Position numbers and translations under genes: made by a program. A stretch of DNA of 43,878 nt from an uncultured Holophagaceae bacterium (GTDB taxonomy: Bacteria > Acidobacteriota > Holophagae > Holophagales > Holophagaceae), in the NCBI GenBank assembly GCA_903843705.1, contig CAIMQW010000167.1, positions 1 to 43,878 of the forward strand, in the 5' to 3' direction. Shown here piece after piece: positions 9,192 to 16,898 of this stretch. Below the pieces are notes generated by a model. That model made no database searches. It was given only the letters and a program-made list of their open reading frames with translations, and was not told the origin of the DNA. The stretch's first letter is position 1. Every line of letters starts with the position of its first letter.

Positions 9192-10109
9192 ATGGGCAGC
9201 GGCGATCCAACGCTTTTTCCGGGTTTCGAGTCGCTGTCGGTGCCGACGGACGAGGGTGTGGCGATCCATGCTGTCAGGGGGGGCTCGGGGCCACCTCTGC
9301 TGCTGCTCCACGGCCACCCGCAGACCCACGCCATCTGGCACAAGGTGGCTCCGGAGCTGGCCAAGCGCTTCACCCTGGTGATGGCCGATCTGCGAGGCTA
9401 TGGCGATTCCTCCAAGCCTTTCGGAGACGAGCGGCACCTCGCCTACAGCAAGCGCGCCATGGCCCAGGACCAGCTCACCTTGATGCAGGCCCTCGGCCAT
9501 GCCCGCTTTGCCGTGCTGGCCCATGACCGCGGCGCGCGGGTGGCGCACCGGCTCGCCCTGGACCACGAAGCGGCGGTGAGTCGCCTGGTGCTGCTGGACA
9601 TCGCCCCGACCCTGGCCATGTACGAGCAGACCACGGAGGCCTTCGCCCGGGCCTACTGGCACTGGTTCTTTCTCATCCAGCCGGCCCCGCTGCCCGAGCG
9701 CCTCATCGAGGCGGATCCCGCGGCCTATATCCGGGAAGTCATGGGGCGCCGGAGCGCCGGCCTGGCCCCCTTCGATCCCCGTGCCCTGGCCGAGTACACC
9801 CGCTGCCTGAGCGCGCCCGGTGCAGCCCGGGGCCTCTGCGAAGACTACCGGGCCGCGGCCTCTGTGGACCTTGACCATGATCGCGAGGATCGCACCCTCG
9901 GCCATCGGGTGGCCGCGCCGTTGTTGGTCCTCTGGGGCAACCAGGGGGCCGTGCACCGCTGCTTTGATCCCCTGGCCGAGTGGCGCCAGGCCGCGCGGGT
10001 GGTGCAGGGCGCCTCCCTCGCCTGTGGCCACTACCTGCCCGAGGAAGTGCCGGAGGAGTTGCTGGCGGCGGTCCTGCCCTTCCTCGCCGGGGACACGGCC
10101 ATGCCTTGA
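9192..10109 (+). CDS. Alpha/beta hydrolase, fluoroacetate/haloacetate dehalogenase type
   Basis: A 305-residue alpha/beta-hydrolase whose active site matches haloacetate dehalogenases. The nucleophile is Asp, not Ser: HDRGAR gives D112, with R113 and R116 placed to bind the substrate carboxylate. D136 (LLDIAPT) and H280 (ACGHYLP) complete the triad. H157, W158 and Y219 sit where the fluoride-binding pocket residues lie in characterised fluoroacetate dehalogenases. The WHWFFLIQPAPLPE run is a family signature. Such enzymes hydrolyse fluoroacetate or chloroacetate to glycolate and halide in the cytosol. The oxyanion motif HGHPQTH is present. The start has only a weak AGAGG upstream. Substrate remains inferred, since epoxide hydrolases share part of this layout. 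Confidence 0.82.
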   Translation: MGSGDPTLFPGFESLSVPTDEGVAIHAVRGGSGPPLLLLHGHPQTHAIWHKVAPELAKRFTLVMADLRGYGDSSKPFGDERHLAYSKRAMAQDQLTLMQALGHARFAVLAHDRGARVAHRLALDHEAAVSRLVLLDIAPTLAMYEQTTEAFARAYWHWFFLIQPAPLPERLIEADPAAYIREVMGRRSAGLAPFDPRALAEYTRCLSAPGAARGLCEDYRAAASVDLDHDREDRTLGHRVAAPLLVLWGNQGAVHRCFDPLAEWRQAARVVQGASLACGHYLPEEVPEELLAAVLPFLAGDTAMP

Positions 10110-10201
10110 CTCGCCAAGGACCTTGACCAGATCCTGAGACCAACCCCTCACGGTTCCGGTTCCCATGGTGGGATCCCGTTTCAGGATGGGCAGAGGCGCC
10201 A

Positions 10202-11620
10202 ATGACCACGGGCTACCGACGGGAAGTGGGCCTCTTCTCGGCGACGATGCTCATCGCCGGCTGCATGATCGGCAGCGGCATCTTCGTGGTGCCCTCCGAG
10301 ATTGTCCAGACGGGGCGCAGCGGTAGCTTCCTGCTGCTCACATGGGCCTTCACGGGTCTGCTCACGCTGGCTGGGGTGCTGGCCTTTGGCGAGCTGGCCG
10401 CCATGTTCCCGGAAGCCGGCGGCCCCTACCTCTACCTCAAGGAGGCCTTTGGGCCGCGCACCGCCTTCCTGTTCGGCTGGACCACCTTTGCCATCATCGA
10501 GTGCGGCTCCATCGCTGCCGTGGCCAGCGCCTTCGGCTATGTGCTGGGGACCTTTTTCCCCTTCTTCAGCGACGCCCACTGGCTGCTGCCTCCGGTCCGC
10601 ATCGGCGAGATGCATGTGGGGTCGTTCACCCTGGGTCCCTGGGCCCTGGGCCTCACCTCCGCTCGGGCCGCAGGCCTGGTGCTGGTGGCCCTCCTCACCT
10701 GGGTGAACCTCCAGGGCATCCGCCTTGGGGCGCGGGTCCAAAGCATCGTCACGGTGGCCAAGGTGGCGGCCCTGGCGGGGCTCATCCTGATCGGTCTGCT
10801 CATGACGCCAACCCGGCCGCCGGACCCCGGGCCCTTCACGGGCGGGGGACCCAGCCTGCCGCTCCTGGGGGCCTTTCTGGTGGCTCAGGTGGGCAGCCTG
10901 TTCGCCACCAACGGCTGGAACTACCTGCCCTACATCGGCGGCGAGGTGCGGGAACCGGGCCGCACCCTGCCGCTCAGCCTCACCCTGGGGGTGGGCCTGG
11001 TGGTGGCCCTCTACCTGCTGGCCAACCTGGCCTACCTGCACGTCCTGGGCCCCACGGGCATCGCCACGGCCCCCGCTGGGCGCGTGGCTACCGAGACCCT
11101 CCGCATCCTGCTTGGCCCCCGGGCGGCCATGATCATGGCCGCCGCCGTCCTGGTCTCCATGGTGGGCTACCTGAACGGGGCCATCCTGTCCTCGCCGCGC
11201 ATCTACCAGGCCATGGCCGTAGACGGCCTGTTCTTTCGGTCTGCAGAGCGCTTGAATGCCGAGGGCGTGCCGGCAGCGGCGCTGATCATCCAGGCCCTGT
11301 GGACGGGGGTCCTGGCCCTCTCCGGCACCTACAACCAGCTGCTGGACTTCCTGATCTTTGCGGAGCTGCTGTTCTTCGTCCTCACCGTGGCCGGTGTCTA
11401 CGTGCTGCGCCACACTCGGCCCGAACTCCCACGCCCCTACCGCACCTGGGGCTACCCCTTTACGCCCGCCCTCTACATCGCCGGCTGCAGCGCGATCCTG
11501 GTGGGGCTGCTGCTCTACCGTCCCAGCTACACCTGGCCCGGCCTGGTGCTGGTGCTGCTGGGCCTACCCTTCTATCAGCTGGCGGTGCGGCCGGGGCGGG
11601 CATGGCCGTCGGGCGACTGA
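10202..11620 (+). CDS. APC-family amino acid/polyamine permease
   Basis: A 472-residue integral membrane transporter of the amino acid-polyamine-organocation superfamily, with about 12 hydrophobic segments. The first helix carries the unwound GSGIFVVP motif that binds the substrate alpha-amino and carboxyl groups in this family. The helix 2-3 region (AFGELAAMFPEAGGPYLYLKE) is typical of LAT-like and y+LAT-like members. The substrate is probably an amino acid but cannot be specified. The start has GGGCAGAGG upstream. Its 3' end overlaps the next gene by 19 bp, so the pair is probably translated from one message. It appears intact, with normal length. Confidence 0.9.
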   Translation: MTTGYRREVGLFSATMLIAGCMIGSGIFVVPSEIVQTGRSGSFLLLTWAFTGLLTLAGVLAFGELAAMFPEAGGPYLYLKEAFGPRTAFLFGWTTFAIIECGSIAAVASAFGYVLGTFFPFFSDAHWLLPPVRIGEMHVGSFTLGPWALGLTSARAAGLVLVALLTWVNLQGIRLGARVQSIVTVAKVAALAGLILIGLLMTPTRPPDPGPFTGGGPSLPLLGAFLVAQVGSLFATNGWNYLPYIGGEVREPGRTLPLSLTLGVGLVVALYLLANLAYLHVLGPTGIATAPAGRVATETLRILLGPRAAMIMAAAVLVSMVGYLNGAILSSPRIYQAMAVDGLFFRSAERLNAEGVPAAALIIQALWTGVLALSGTYNQLLDFLIFAELLFFVLTVAGVYVLRHTRPELPRPYRTWGYPFTPALYIAGCSAILVGLLLYRPSYTWPGLVLVLLGLPFYQLAVRPGRAWPSGD

Positions 11621-12072
11621 GCGGGGCCTGGGTGCGCCAGGTGCTCACTGAGGTCTTTCCGGCCGGAGTGGTGCGGCGGGACCTGCTGGATCACTTTGCG
11701 GCCGTCCTGGTCTCCCAGCGGTCCAGCAGGGGCGCCAAGGGCCGCTTGGCCCGACGCCTCTACGGATCGCTGGTGAAGCTCCAGCGGCGGGGGTTGGTTG
11801 CCCAGGAGGCGGGCGTGGTCCGCTCCCTGGCGGTGGCCGCCAAAGCCCGGGGCGGGGCCTCCCCTGTGCTGGGGGTGGTGCTGGAGCGCCTGCTGTTCAA
11901 GGCCCTCCTTGCCGAGGATGGGCAGGGGCAGGGTCACACTCCCCGTACCCTGCTGGAGGCCCGCCGTGCCTTCCTCGCCGAGGCCATCGTCGCTGGGTGG
12001 ACCACCGAGGCCGCTGCAGCGGTGCTGGGGATCACCAGCTCCCGGGCGGGGCAGGTCCTCGAGGGGTGGTAG
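11602..12072 (+). CDS. Small protein of unknown function overlapping the permease gene
   Basis: I do not recognise this 156-residue protein. It starts at an ATG inside the last codons of the permease gene (19-bp overlap, different frame) and runs to a TAG at 12070. It is basic and alpha-helical in character. The N-terminal half (RRDLLDHFAAVLVSQRS, then RRLYGSLVKLQRRGLV) has the spacing of a winged helix. The C-terminus (TTEAAAAVLGITSSRAGQVL) reads like a second helix-turn-helix. A DNA- or RNA-binding role is therefore inferred, not shown. A good coding pattern, the long open frame and tight coupling to the permease support a real gene. Confidence 0.6.
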   Translation: MAVGRLSGAWVRQVLTEVFPAGVVRRDLLDHFAAVLVSQRSSRGAKGRLARRLYGSLVKLQRRGLVAQEAGVVRSLAVAAKARGGASPVLGVVLERLLFKALLAEDGQGQGHTPRTLLEARRAFLAEAIVAGWTTEAAAAVLGITSSRAGQVLEGW

Positions 12073-12133
12073 GGTCCGACAGGCTCGAGCAGGCTACTGT
12101 GAAGGATCTGGTTTGCCCCTAGGAGTCCCCACC

Positions 12134-13267
12134 TTGCCCTTCTCCCCCCTGCTGCTCGGCCCCGAGCTTGAGCACGCCTTCCAGGCCCTGGGCTACACCC
12201 AGCCCTTTCCGGTCCAGGAACAGACCGTTCCGCTCGTACTCACGGGCCAGGATCTGGTGGTGCAGGCGCCGACCGGGACGGGGAAGACCCTGGCCTTCCT
12301 TGCGCCACTGCTGCACCTGCTGGCGAAGGGCGGCCAAGGACGCCTGCCGGGCAACCAGACGCGGGCCTTGGTCCTGGTGCCGACCCGTGAGCTGGCGGCG
12401 CAGGTCCGGGAGCGGGCCGCAGAGCTGGCGAAGCACCTGGCCTTGCCCCTCAAGGTCCAGGCGGTCTTCGGTGGTGTTTCCGTGAATCCCCAGATGCTGG
12501 CTCTGCGGGGCGGGGCCGATCTGGTCATCGCCACTCCGGGGCGGCTGCTGGAGCTCGTGCGGAACAACGCCCTGAGCCTAGCGGGCCTGACGCATTTGGT
12601 CCTCGACGAAGCAGACAAGCTGATGGAGCTTGGCTTCCACGATGAGATGCAGGATGTACTGCGCCAGCTGCCCGCCCGGCGCCAGACGCTCATGTTCTCC
12701 GCGACCATGAACACGGCCGTGGAGGAGGTCATCCAGATCTTCCTGAGGACGCCGCAGCACGTCCTCGTGGAGGCCTCGCCGGCGCTGGCGGTGGCCCTCG
12801 AGGAGCGGGCCTACCTCCTGCCTCAGGAGCACAAGGGTCCCTTCCTGCGCGAGCTCCTGGCCCGGGAGCCTTGGCCCCAGGTGCTGGTGTTCGTGGCCTC
12901 GGGTCGGCGGGCTGACAACGTGGTCCGCAAGCTGGGGAACAGCGGCATCCGGGCGCTCTCGCTGCATGGCGACAAGAGCATGAGCGCTCGCACCGACGCG
13001 CTGGATCAGTTCCGCAGCGGCCGCCTCCGCATCCTCGTGGCCACGGATCTCATCGCCCGGGGCATCGACGTGAGCGGCCTGGCCTGTGTCATCCACTACG
13101 ACCTGCCACGGTCGCCCAAGGACTATGTCCATCGCAGTGGGCGGACCGGAAGGGCTGGGCTGAGGGGCGTCGCCATCAGCCTCGTGGGGCCGGATGAGGA
13201 AGCGCATTTGGCAGTGATCGAGAAGAAGGTGGGGCGGAGGTTCAGTAGGGAAGGGATTCAGGCCTAG
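12134..13267 (+). CDS. DEAD-box ATP-dependent RNA helicase
   Basis: A compact 377-residue RNA helicase with all core motifs: Q motif (GYTQPFPVQ), motif I APTGTGKT (45-52), Ia PTRELAAQ, Ib TPGR, motif II DEAD (158-161), motif III SAT (189-191), motif V ATDLIARGIDV and motif VI HRSGRTGRAG. It unwinds short RNA duplexes in ribosome assembly or mRNA decay. It has almost no C-terminal extension, so it is a minimal RhlE-like form. I place the start at a TTG at 12134 because AGGAG lies 9 bases upstream and the Q-motif region begins soon after; no ATG fits. The frame stays open upstream to 11798 but there overlaps the previous gene. A hairpin follows the stop. Confidence 0.93.
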   Translation: MPFSPLLLGPELEHAFQALGYTQPFPVQEQTVPLVLTGQDLVVQAPTGTGKTLAFLAPLLHLLAKGGQGRLPGNQTRALVLVPTRELAAQVRERAAELAKHLALPLKVQAVFGGVSVNPQMLALRGGADLVIATPGRLLELVRNNALSLAGLTHLVLDEADKLMELGFHDEMQDVLRQLPARRQTLMFSATMNTAVEEVIQIFLRTPQHVLVEASPALAVALEERAYLLPQEHKGPFLRELLAREPWPQVLVFVASGRRADNVVRKLGNSGIRALSLHGDKSMSARTDALDQFRSGRLRILVATDLIARGIDVSGLACVIHYDLPRSPKDYVHRSGRTGRAGLRGVAISLVGPDEEAHLAVIEKKVGRRFSREGIQA

Positions 13268-13273
13268 GGGGCG

Positions 13274-13297
13274 GCGGGATTGCGAATAAAATCCCGC
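13274..13297 (+). terminator. Hairpin after the DEAD-box gene
   Basis: Perfect 8-bp stem GCGGGATT / AATCCCGC with an 8-base loop, 7 bp after the helicase stop. No strong T-run follows, so it may be a weak terminator or may protect the 3' end. Confidence 0.5.
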
Positions 13298-13303
13298 ACT
13301 CGC

Positions 13304-13333
13304 TTGACACCCGCCAGCCGCCGGGTCCTTAAT
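13304..13333 (+). promoter_or_regulatory. Candidate sigma-70 promoter for the HU gene
   Basis: A consensus -35 box TTGACA (13304-13309) is followed after 18 bases by CTTAAT (13328-13333), a 4/6 match to the -10 box. It lies about 125 bp upstream of the HU start, leaving a long leader. Inferred from sequence alone. Confidence 0.45.
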
Positions 13334-13458
13334 GACCCACGGCAGCGCTTCACGCCGAAACTGACCCAGAAACAGACCGGGAGGCCACCGGTGGTTGGTC
13401 GAGCGGTCCACCTCTTCCCAACGGTTCCCAGCGCCAATTCCCGAGAGGGGGTTCCTTC

Positions 13459-13731
13459 GTGAACAAGTCAGAACTGATCGAACACATCGCCCGCCAGGCC
13501 GACATCTCCAAGGCCGCCGCCACTCGCGCGCTTGAAGCGGTGATCGGTGGTGTCAAGACGACGCTAAAGAAGGGCGGAAGTGTGACGATCGTCGGATTCG
13601 GCACGTTTACCGTGACCAAGCGTGCCGCGCGCACCGGCCGCAATCCCCGCACGGGCGAAGCGATCAAGATTAAGTCGGCCAAGATGGCCAGGTTCCGTCC
13701 GGGCAAGGGCCTGAGGGACCACCTCAACTGA
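13459..13731 (+). CDS. HU family DNA-binding protein
   Basis: A 90-residue histone-like HU/IHF protein. It forms dimers that bend and compact DNA. The family signature [22 protein letters not shown] is essentially complete; the flexible beta-arm holds the Arg-Asn-Pro tip that intercalates between base pairs. The start is a GTG behind a GAGGGGG ribosome-binding sequence; homologues begin at the same MNKSELI position. It is a single-gene unit with its own promoter candidate upstream and a tRNA-Val-like sequence just downstream. Confidence 0.96.
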   Translation: MNKSELIEHIARQADISKAAATRALEAVIGGVKTTLKKGGSVTIVGFGTFTVTKRAARTGRNPRTGEAIKIKSAKMARFRPGKGLRDHLN

Positions 13732-13778
13732 AACTCCCGAAGGCACCCCGTCACCTGGCGCCCGACGAACATCGACCG

Positions 13779-13851
13779 GAGTGCTTAACTCAGTCGGAAG
13801 AGCGGCGCCCTTACAAGGTGTAGGTCGGCAGTTCGAACCCGTCAGCACCCC
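13779..13851 (+). tRNA. Degenerate tRNA-Val(TAC)-like sequence, probably a pseudo-tRNA
   Basis: The layout is a full-length tRNA with anticodon loop CTTACAA (anticodon TAC, valine), D-loop AGTCGGAA and T-loop TTCGAAC. Three stems each contain an A-C mismatch: acceptor pair 2-71, D-stem pair 10-25 and one T-stem pair. The anticodon stem has two G-T pairs, the discriminator base is C rather than A, and no CCA is encoded. Each A-C mismatch would be a normal G-C pair after one G-to-A change. A decayed copy is the simplest reading. A working but unusual tRNA cannot be excluded. Confidence 0.6.
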
Positions 13852-14017
13852 TGTGGATAGCGGGTGCAGGTGTATGCCTCGCTGGGGACGGAGAATGGTT
13901 CACCGATGAACACTGATCACTTCTGAGAAACACAGCTCAAGGCAGGTCTTGGCGGCCCGGCTGAATGGTTGTTTCTCCGCGGCTCTCGCTGGCGAGGGGT
14001 GGTACCCTATCCGCACC

Positions 14018-15448
14018 ATGCCGCGCCCCTGCCCCCGCTGCGCTCGCCCGGTGCCCGACGCCCGGAAGGCGTGTCTCTACTGCGGCACCGAAGCGCCACC
14101 CGGCGGGCAGATAACCCCGGCACCCATTACCTCGCCGGAGCCGCTGGATTCCATGCCGGCGGTGGTGAAGCTGATGGGCGCCGCCCAGCAGGCCATGGCC
14201 CGCGGTGAGGAGTCGACCGTGGCCTGCTCGGTGGCCCGTATCTACCTCGAGGTGCATCCAGATGACTTGCACCGGATCCTGGCCACCATGTCCGACAGCT
14301 GGCTGAAGGGCCTGCTGCAGGTGGCCGGTCCAACCCGGATGGGAAGCGCATCCACGTGCTGCCAGCAGGCCCTCGCAGCGGCTGGGCAGAAGAACTGGCT
14401 GGAGGTGGCCCGGCACTTCGGCGAAGCGCGGGCCGTGTTCGCCGAGCTGAAGCGGATCAACGCCACGGCAGAGATCCTGGCCCTGGGTGCCCGGCAGGCC
14501 TTCGAACAGACCTTGCGGATCCAGGAGCGCGAGGGCCGCCTGGAGGCCCTGGTGCACAAGGCCAGCCGCCTCCTCACCACCCCAGGCCGAAAGGCCGAGG
14601 CCATCCCCATCTTCCGGCAGGCTCTGGCCGTACTCGAGGAAGACAAAGACCGACCTCAGAATCAGGAGCGGGGGGAGAAGATCCGCAAGGTCATCGCCGA
14701 TTTCGAGCAGACCGGCGAAGGGGAGGTGCACGGCCCCGCGAGCCAGTTGCCACCGGCGGGGTCGCTCTCTCCCGAAGGCTGGGATGACCTGGGTATGCAG
14801 TTCCTGGCAGAGCATCCACAGCACGCCAAGGTCTGCTTCGAGCGTGCTGCTAAGGGACAGCCGGGAAACGGATCGTTCTGGCTGCACCTTGCCACCAGCC
14901 TGGTGGCGGTGGAAGCACCGGATCAGGACATCATCTCCGTCTACGGGTTGGCGGTCATGCGGGATCCCGGCGAGCTGAAGGCCTGGGTCGGCCTCGCAGC
15001 GGCCCTGCAGGAAGTCGAGCGGTTCGATGAGGCCACGGCCGCCTGGGACGAAGCCATCAAGCTGGCCCCCGGCGCGGAGGCCCCGCGACAGCAGCGCGCC
15101 TTCTGCCAGGAAGCAGACCGGCTTCTCATCGAGGGCAAGGGTTGGGAGGCCAAGGCTTGGCTTGCAGAAGGTTCGCGCCGTTTGGATGCGAACGAATGGC
15201 ATCTGGCGGAATTCGCCTTCGGCCGGGCGCTCTCGCTTGCACCCATCTATCCTGGCGCCCTCATGGGCAAGGGCATCGCCAATTTCCAGTGGGCCAATGC
15301 GCTCAAAGCGGAGGGGAACCCGGCGGCTGGCCTGCGGTACCAGATGGCAGCCGAGTCCCTAGCCAAGGCTTTGGAGTTGCGACCGGAAGCCCCTGGCGTC
15401 GAGGAGATCCTGAACCAATGCCGCACGGAGCTGGGCGCCATTGGCTGA
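14018..15448 (+). CDS. Zinc-ribbon/TPR-like protein of unknown function
   Basis: A 476-residue protein starting with a zinc ribbon (CPRC at 5-8, CLYC at 19-22). A Pro-rich linker follows, then a long helical region with TPR-like repeats. The clearest repeats are near the C-terminus (LKAWVGLAAALQEVERFDEATAAWDEAIKLAPG and the block ending ALSLAPIYPGALMGKG). Such proteins usually scaffold complexes; no catalytic motif is visible. I chose the ATG at 14018 because the zinc-ribbon cysteines begin there; 23 upstream in-frame codons look non-coding. The next gene on the same strand is also a zinc-ribbon protein, 74 bp downstream, and the two may share a transcript. The function is unknown. Confidence 0.75.
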   Translation: MPRPCPRCARPVPDARKACLYCGTEAPPGGQITPAPITSPEPLDSMPAVVKLMGAAQQAMARGEESTVACSVARIYLEVHPDDLHRILATMSDSWLKGLLQVAGPTRMGSASTCCQQALAAAGQKNWLEVARHFGEARAVFAELKRINATAEILALGARQAFEQTLRIQEREGRLEALVHKASRLLTTPGRKAEAIPIFRQALAVLEEDKDRPQNQERGEKIRKVIADFEQTGEGEVHGPASQLPPAGSLSPEGWDDLGMQFLAEHPQHAKVCFERAAKGQPGNGSFWLHLATSLVAVEAPDQDIISVYGLAVMRDPGELKAWVGLAAALQEVERFDEATAAWDEAIKLAPGAEAPRQQRAFCQEADRLLIEGKGWEAKAWLAEGSRRLDANEWHLAEFAFGRALSLAPIYPGALMGKGIANFQWANALKAEGNPAAGLRYQMAAESLAKALELRPEAPGVEEILNQCRTELGAIG

Positions 15449-15522
15449 TCCAAGGCAGTCACCTCAAGCACCTCCACCAGAGAGATCTGGTGAACCCTGG
15501 ATTGCGTCGATAGGAGACTCTT

Positions 15523-16053
15523 ATCCTTCGCCTCTGTGAGTGTGGTGCACCCTTCGATCTCTCAGCATGGCTGGATGCCATGCCCTTGGACGGCGTGGGT
15601 TCCTCGGGCCACACCAACCTGGTTTGCCCCGCCTGTAGCGCGTCCCAGGAACTGGTGATTGAGAATGAAAAGATCACCCTCGGCTACTCCTACGCCGCTG
15701 GGTCATCCCACTTCGAGCCCACCCGCGAGGTCAAGCTCAAGGGTCTTCTCGTGGTACCCGGGGAACCAGACGACCTGGATGTCCAGCTCGCGGAGCGTCA
15801 TTGGCATTTCAGCGTGTCCCGCCTGTCACACCTTCGGTTCGCGGTGCTTCCCGCAGCGTGGGCGCGAGGAAGGCGGCTGGGGGACTTGGACTTCCGGTCC
15901 ATGAATGTCACGGTGGAGGCCGCAGAACGAGATCGCGTTAAGGCATCTCCAGACATGGAGCGGGTGCTGGAAGCGGGGGATTTCCTGTGGCTGGCCGGGC
16001 CCGATCCGGCGCTCACCCGGGCTTGGTTCTACATGAACCACGGACCGCAGTGA
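15523..16053 (+). CDS. Zinc-ribbon protein of unknown function, likely non-ATG start
   Basis: The usual choice of start would be the ATG at 15580 (157 residues). However, the in-frame codons before it encode LCECGAPFDLSAW, which supplies a CxC pair matching the CPAC pair at 35-38, together a four-cysteine zinc ribbon. The frame is open back to a TAG at 15511, with no ATG, GTG or TTG in between. An ATC at 15523 sits 6 bases after a good AGGAG, and I infer initiation there, giving 176 residues. The rest shows a beta-rich middle and an acidic C-terminus (LWLAGPDPALTRAWFYMN) and matches no family I know. It lies downstream of the other zinc-ribbon gene. Confidence 0.6.
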   Translation: MLRLCECGAPFDLSAWLDAMPLDGVGSSGHTNLVCPACSASQELVIENEKITLGYSYAAGSSHFEPTREVKLKGLLVVPGEPDDLDVQLAERHWHFSVSRLSHLRFAVLPAAWARGRRLGDLDFRSMNVTVEAAERDRVKASPDMERVLEAGDFLWLAGPDPALTRAWFYMNHGPQ

Positions 16054-16252
16054 AGGTTGACAAGCGACTCGCAGACCCGAGTGGCTTCACTGGCCGAGTT
16101 TTACCCACCATCACAGGATTGCCGCCCCCCAGGCAGCAGGCCCACTTTGTTTGGTGCAAGAACCCTCCTGCATGGGTGTCGTGAAATCGCCATTTTGAAG
16201 CTCTAGGCTATAGCTAGGACATCGGGCCATTTTTGCGTCCCTTATACCTGCT
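16054..16252. other. Non-coding stretch before the tRNA-relic cluster
   Basis: Between the zinc-ribbon gene and the relic terminator I see no gene. A mildly AT-rich patch around 16188-16220 is the only feature. Confidence 0.4.
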
Positions 16253-16289
16253 GAAAAAACAAGGCCTGTCCAATGATGACGGGCCTTTC
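16253..16289 (-). terminator. Intrinsic terminator of a lost minus-strand tRNA
   Basis: Stem AAGGCCTGTC / GACGGGCCTT with a 7-base loop. Read on the minus strand it is followed by GTTTTTTC, a classic rho-independent terminator. It sits just beyond the CCA end of the tRNA tail at 16294-16317, so it probably once ended that tRNA transcript. Confidence 0.7.
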
Positions 16290-16293
16290 TTGA

Positions 16294-16317
16294 TGGAAGC
16301 GTGGGCTGGATTTGAAG
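16294..16317 (-). repeat. tRNA 3'-tail relic ending in CCA
   Basis: On the minus strand this reads as a T-loop (TTCAAAT), the 3' T-stem CCAGC, an acceptor 3' strand and terminal CCA, followed by a terminator. The 5' part of the tRNA is absent. This is the usual residue left when an integrative element displaces the 3' end of its target tRNA. The acceptor differs from the tRNA-Met tail at 16738, so this was a different tRNA. Confidence 0.6.
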
Positions 16318-16370
16318 TGTTGCCGCCAACGACTCGCGCCTGGATCCTCTGCGACAGCCCCCCGGGCTGT

Positions 16371-16690
16371 CTCCGACGCGGCATCTAGCCGCGTCTCCGA
16401 AATCCCATTCGCAGGTTCAAACCCTGGCCGTCATCCGCCTCTCATGGCGACCCATCCGGACTCGATTTGAACTGGGTCCCGCTGCGCAGTCCCCCGGTCT
16501 ATCTCCGACGCGGCATCTAGCCGCGTCTCCGAAATCCCATTCGCAGATTCAAACCCTGGCCGTCATCCGCCTCTCGTGGCGACCCATCCGGACTCGATTT
16601 GAACTGGGTCCCGCTGCGCGGTCCCCCGGTCTTTCTCCGACGCGGCATCTAGCCGCGTCTCCGAAATCCCATTCGCAGATTCAAACCCTG
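16371..16690 (+). repeat. 132-bp tandem repeat, about 2.4 copies, each with a hairpin and tRNA T-arm-like segments
   Basis: Copies begin at 16371, 16503 and 16635 with exactly 132-bp spacing and few differences; the third breaks off near 16690. Each starts with a perfect 8-bp hairpin (GACGCGGC-ATCTA-GCCGCGTC). A T-arm-like CGCAGRTTCAAACCCTG follows on the plus strand. The first two copies then contain an oppositely oriented GATTTGAACTGGGTCC segment. A diverged partial copy seems to precede 16371. The stretch has no coding potential and is best explained as tandemly amplified tRNA-tail/attachment-site debris. Confidence 0.8.
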
Positions 16691-16700
16691 CCCCCGCGCT

Positions 16701-16785
<85 letters not shown>

Positions 16786-16845
16786 AAAAAGAATATATTT
16801 GCAAGTGCTGAAAAAAGGGATAATGCAATTCGTAGATCCCGTGGG

Positions 16846-16866
16846 ATTACAAATTTCGTTACAAAT
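16846..16866 (+). repeat. Left paired TTACAAAT sites (candidate integrase arm site)
   Basis: Two TTACAAAT octamers start 12 bp apart, 63 bp inside the left attachment repeat. The same 21-bp arrangement, 20/21 identical and in the same orientation, occurs at 35860-35880 near the right end. Arm-type binding sites of tyrosine integrases are typically arranged like this. Confidence 0.6.
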
Positions 16867-16898
16867 GGCCATCGCAGGCCCTTGCAGGTCGCTGGTCT

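Noticed and set aside
16371..16690. CRISPR array or coding repeats
   Set aside because: Whole 132-bp units are repeated with no unique spacers and no open frame is conserved across them.
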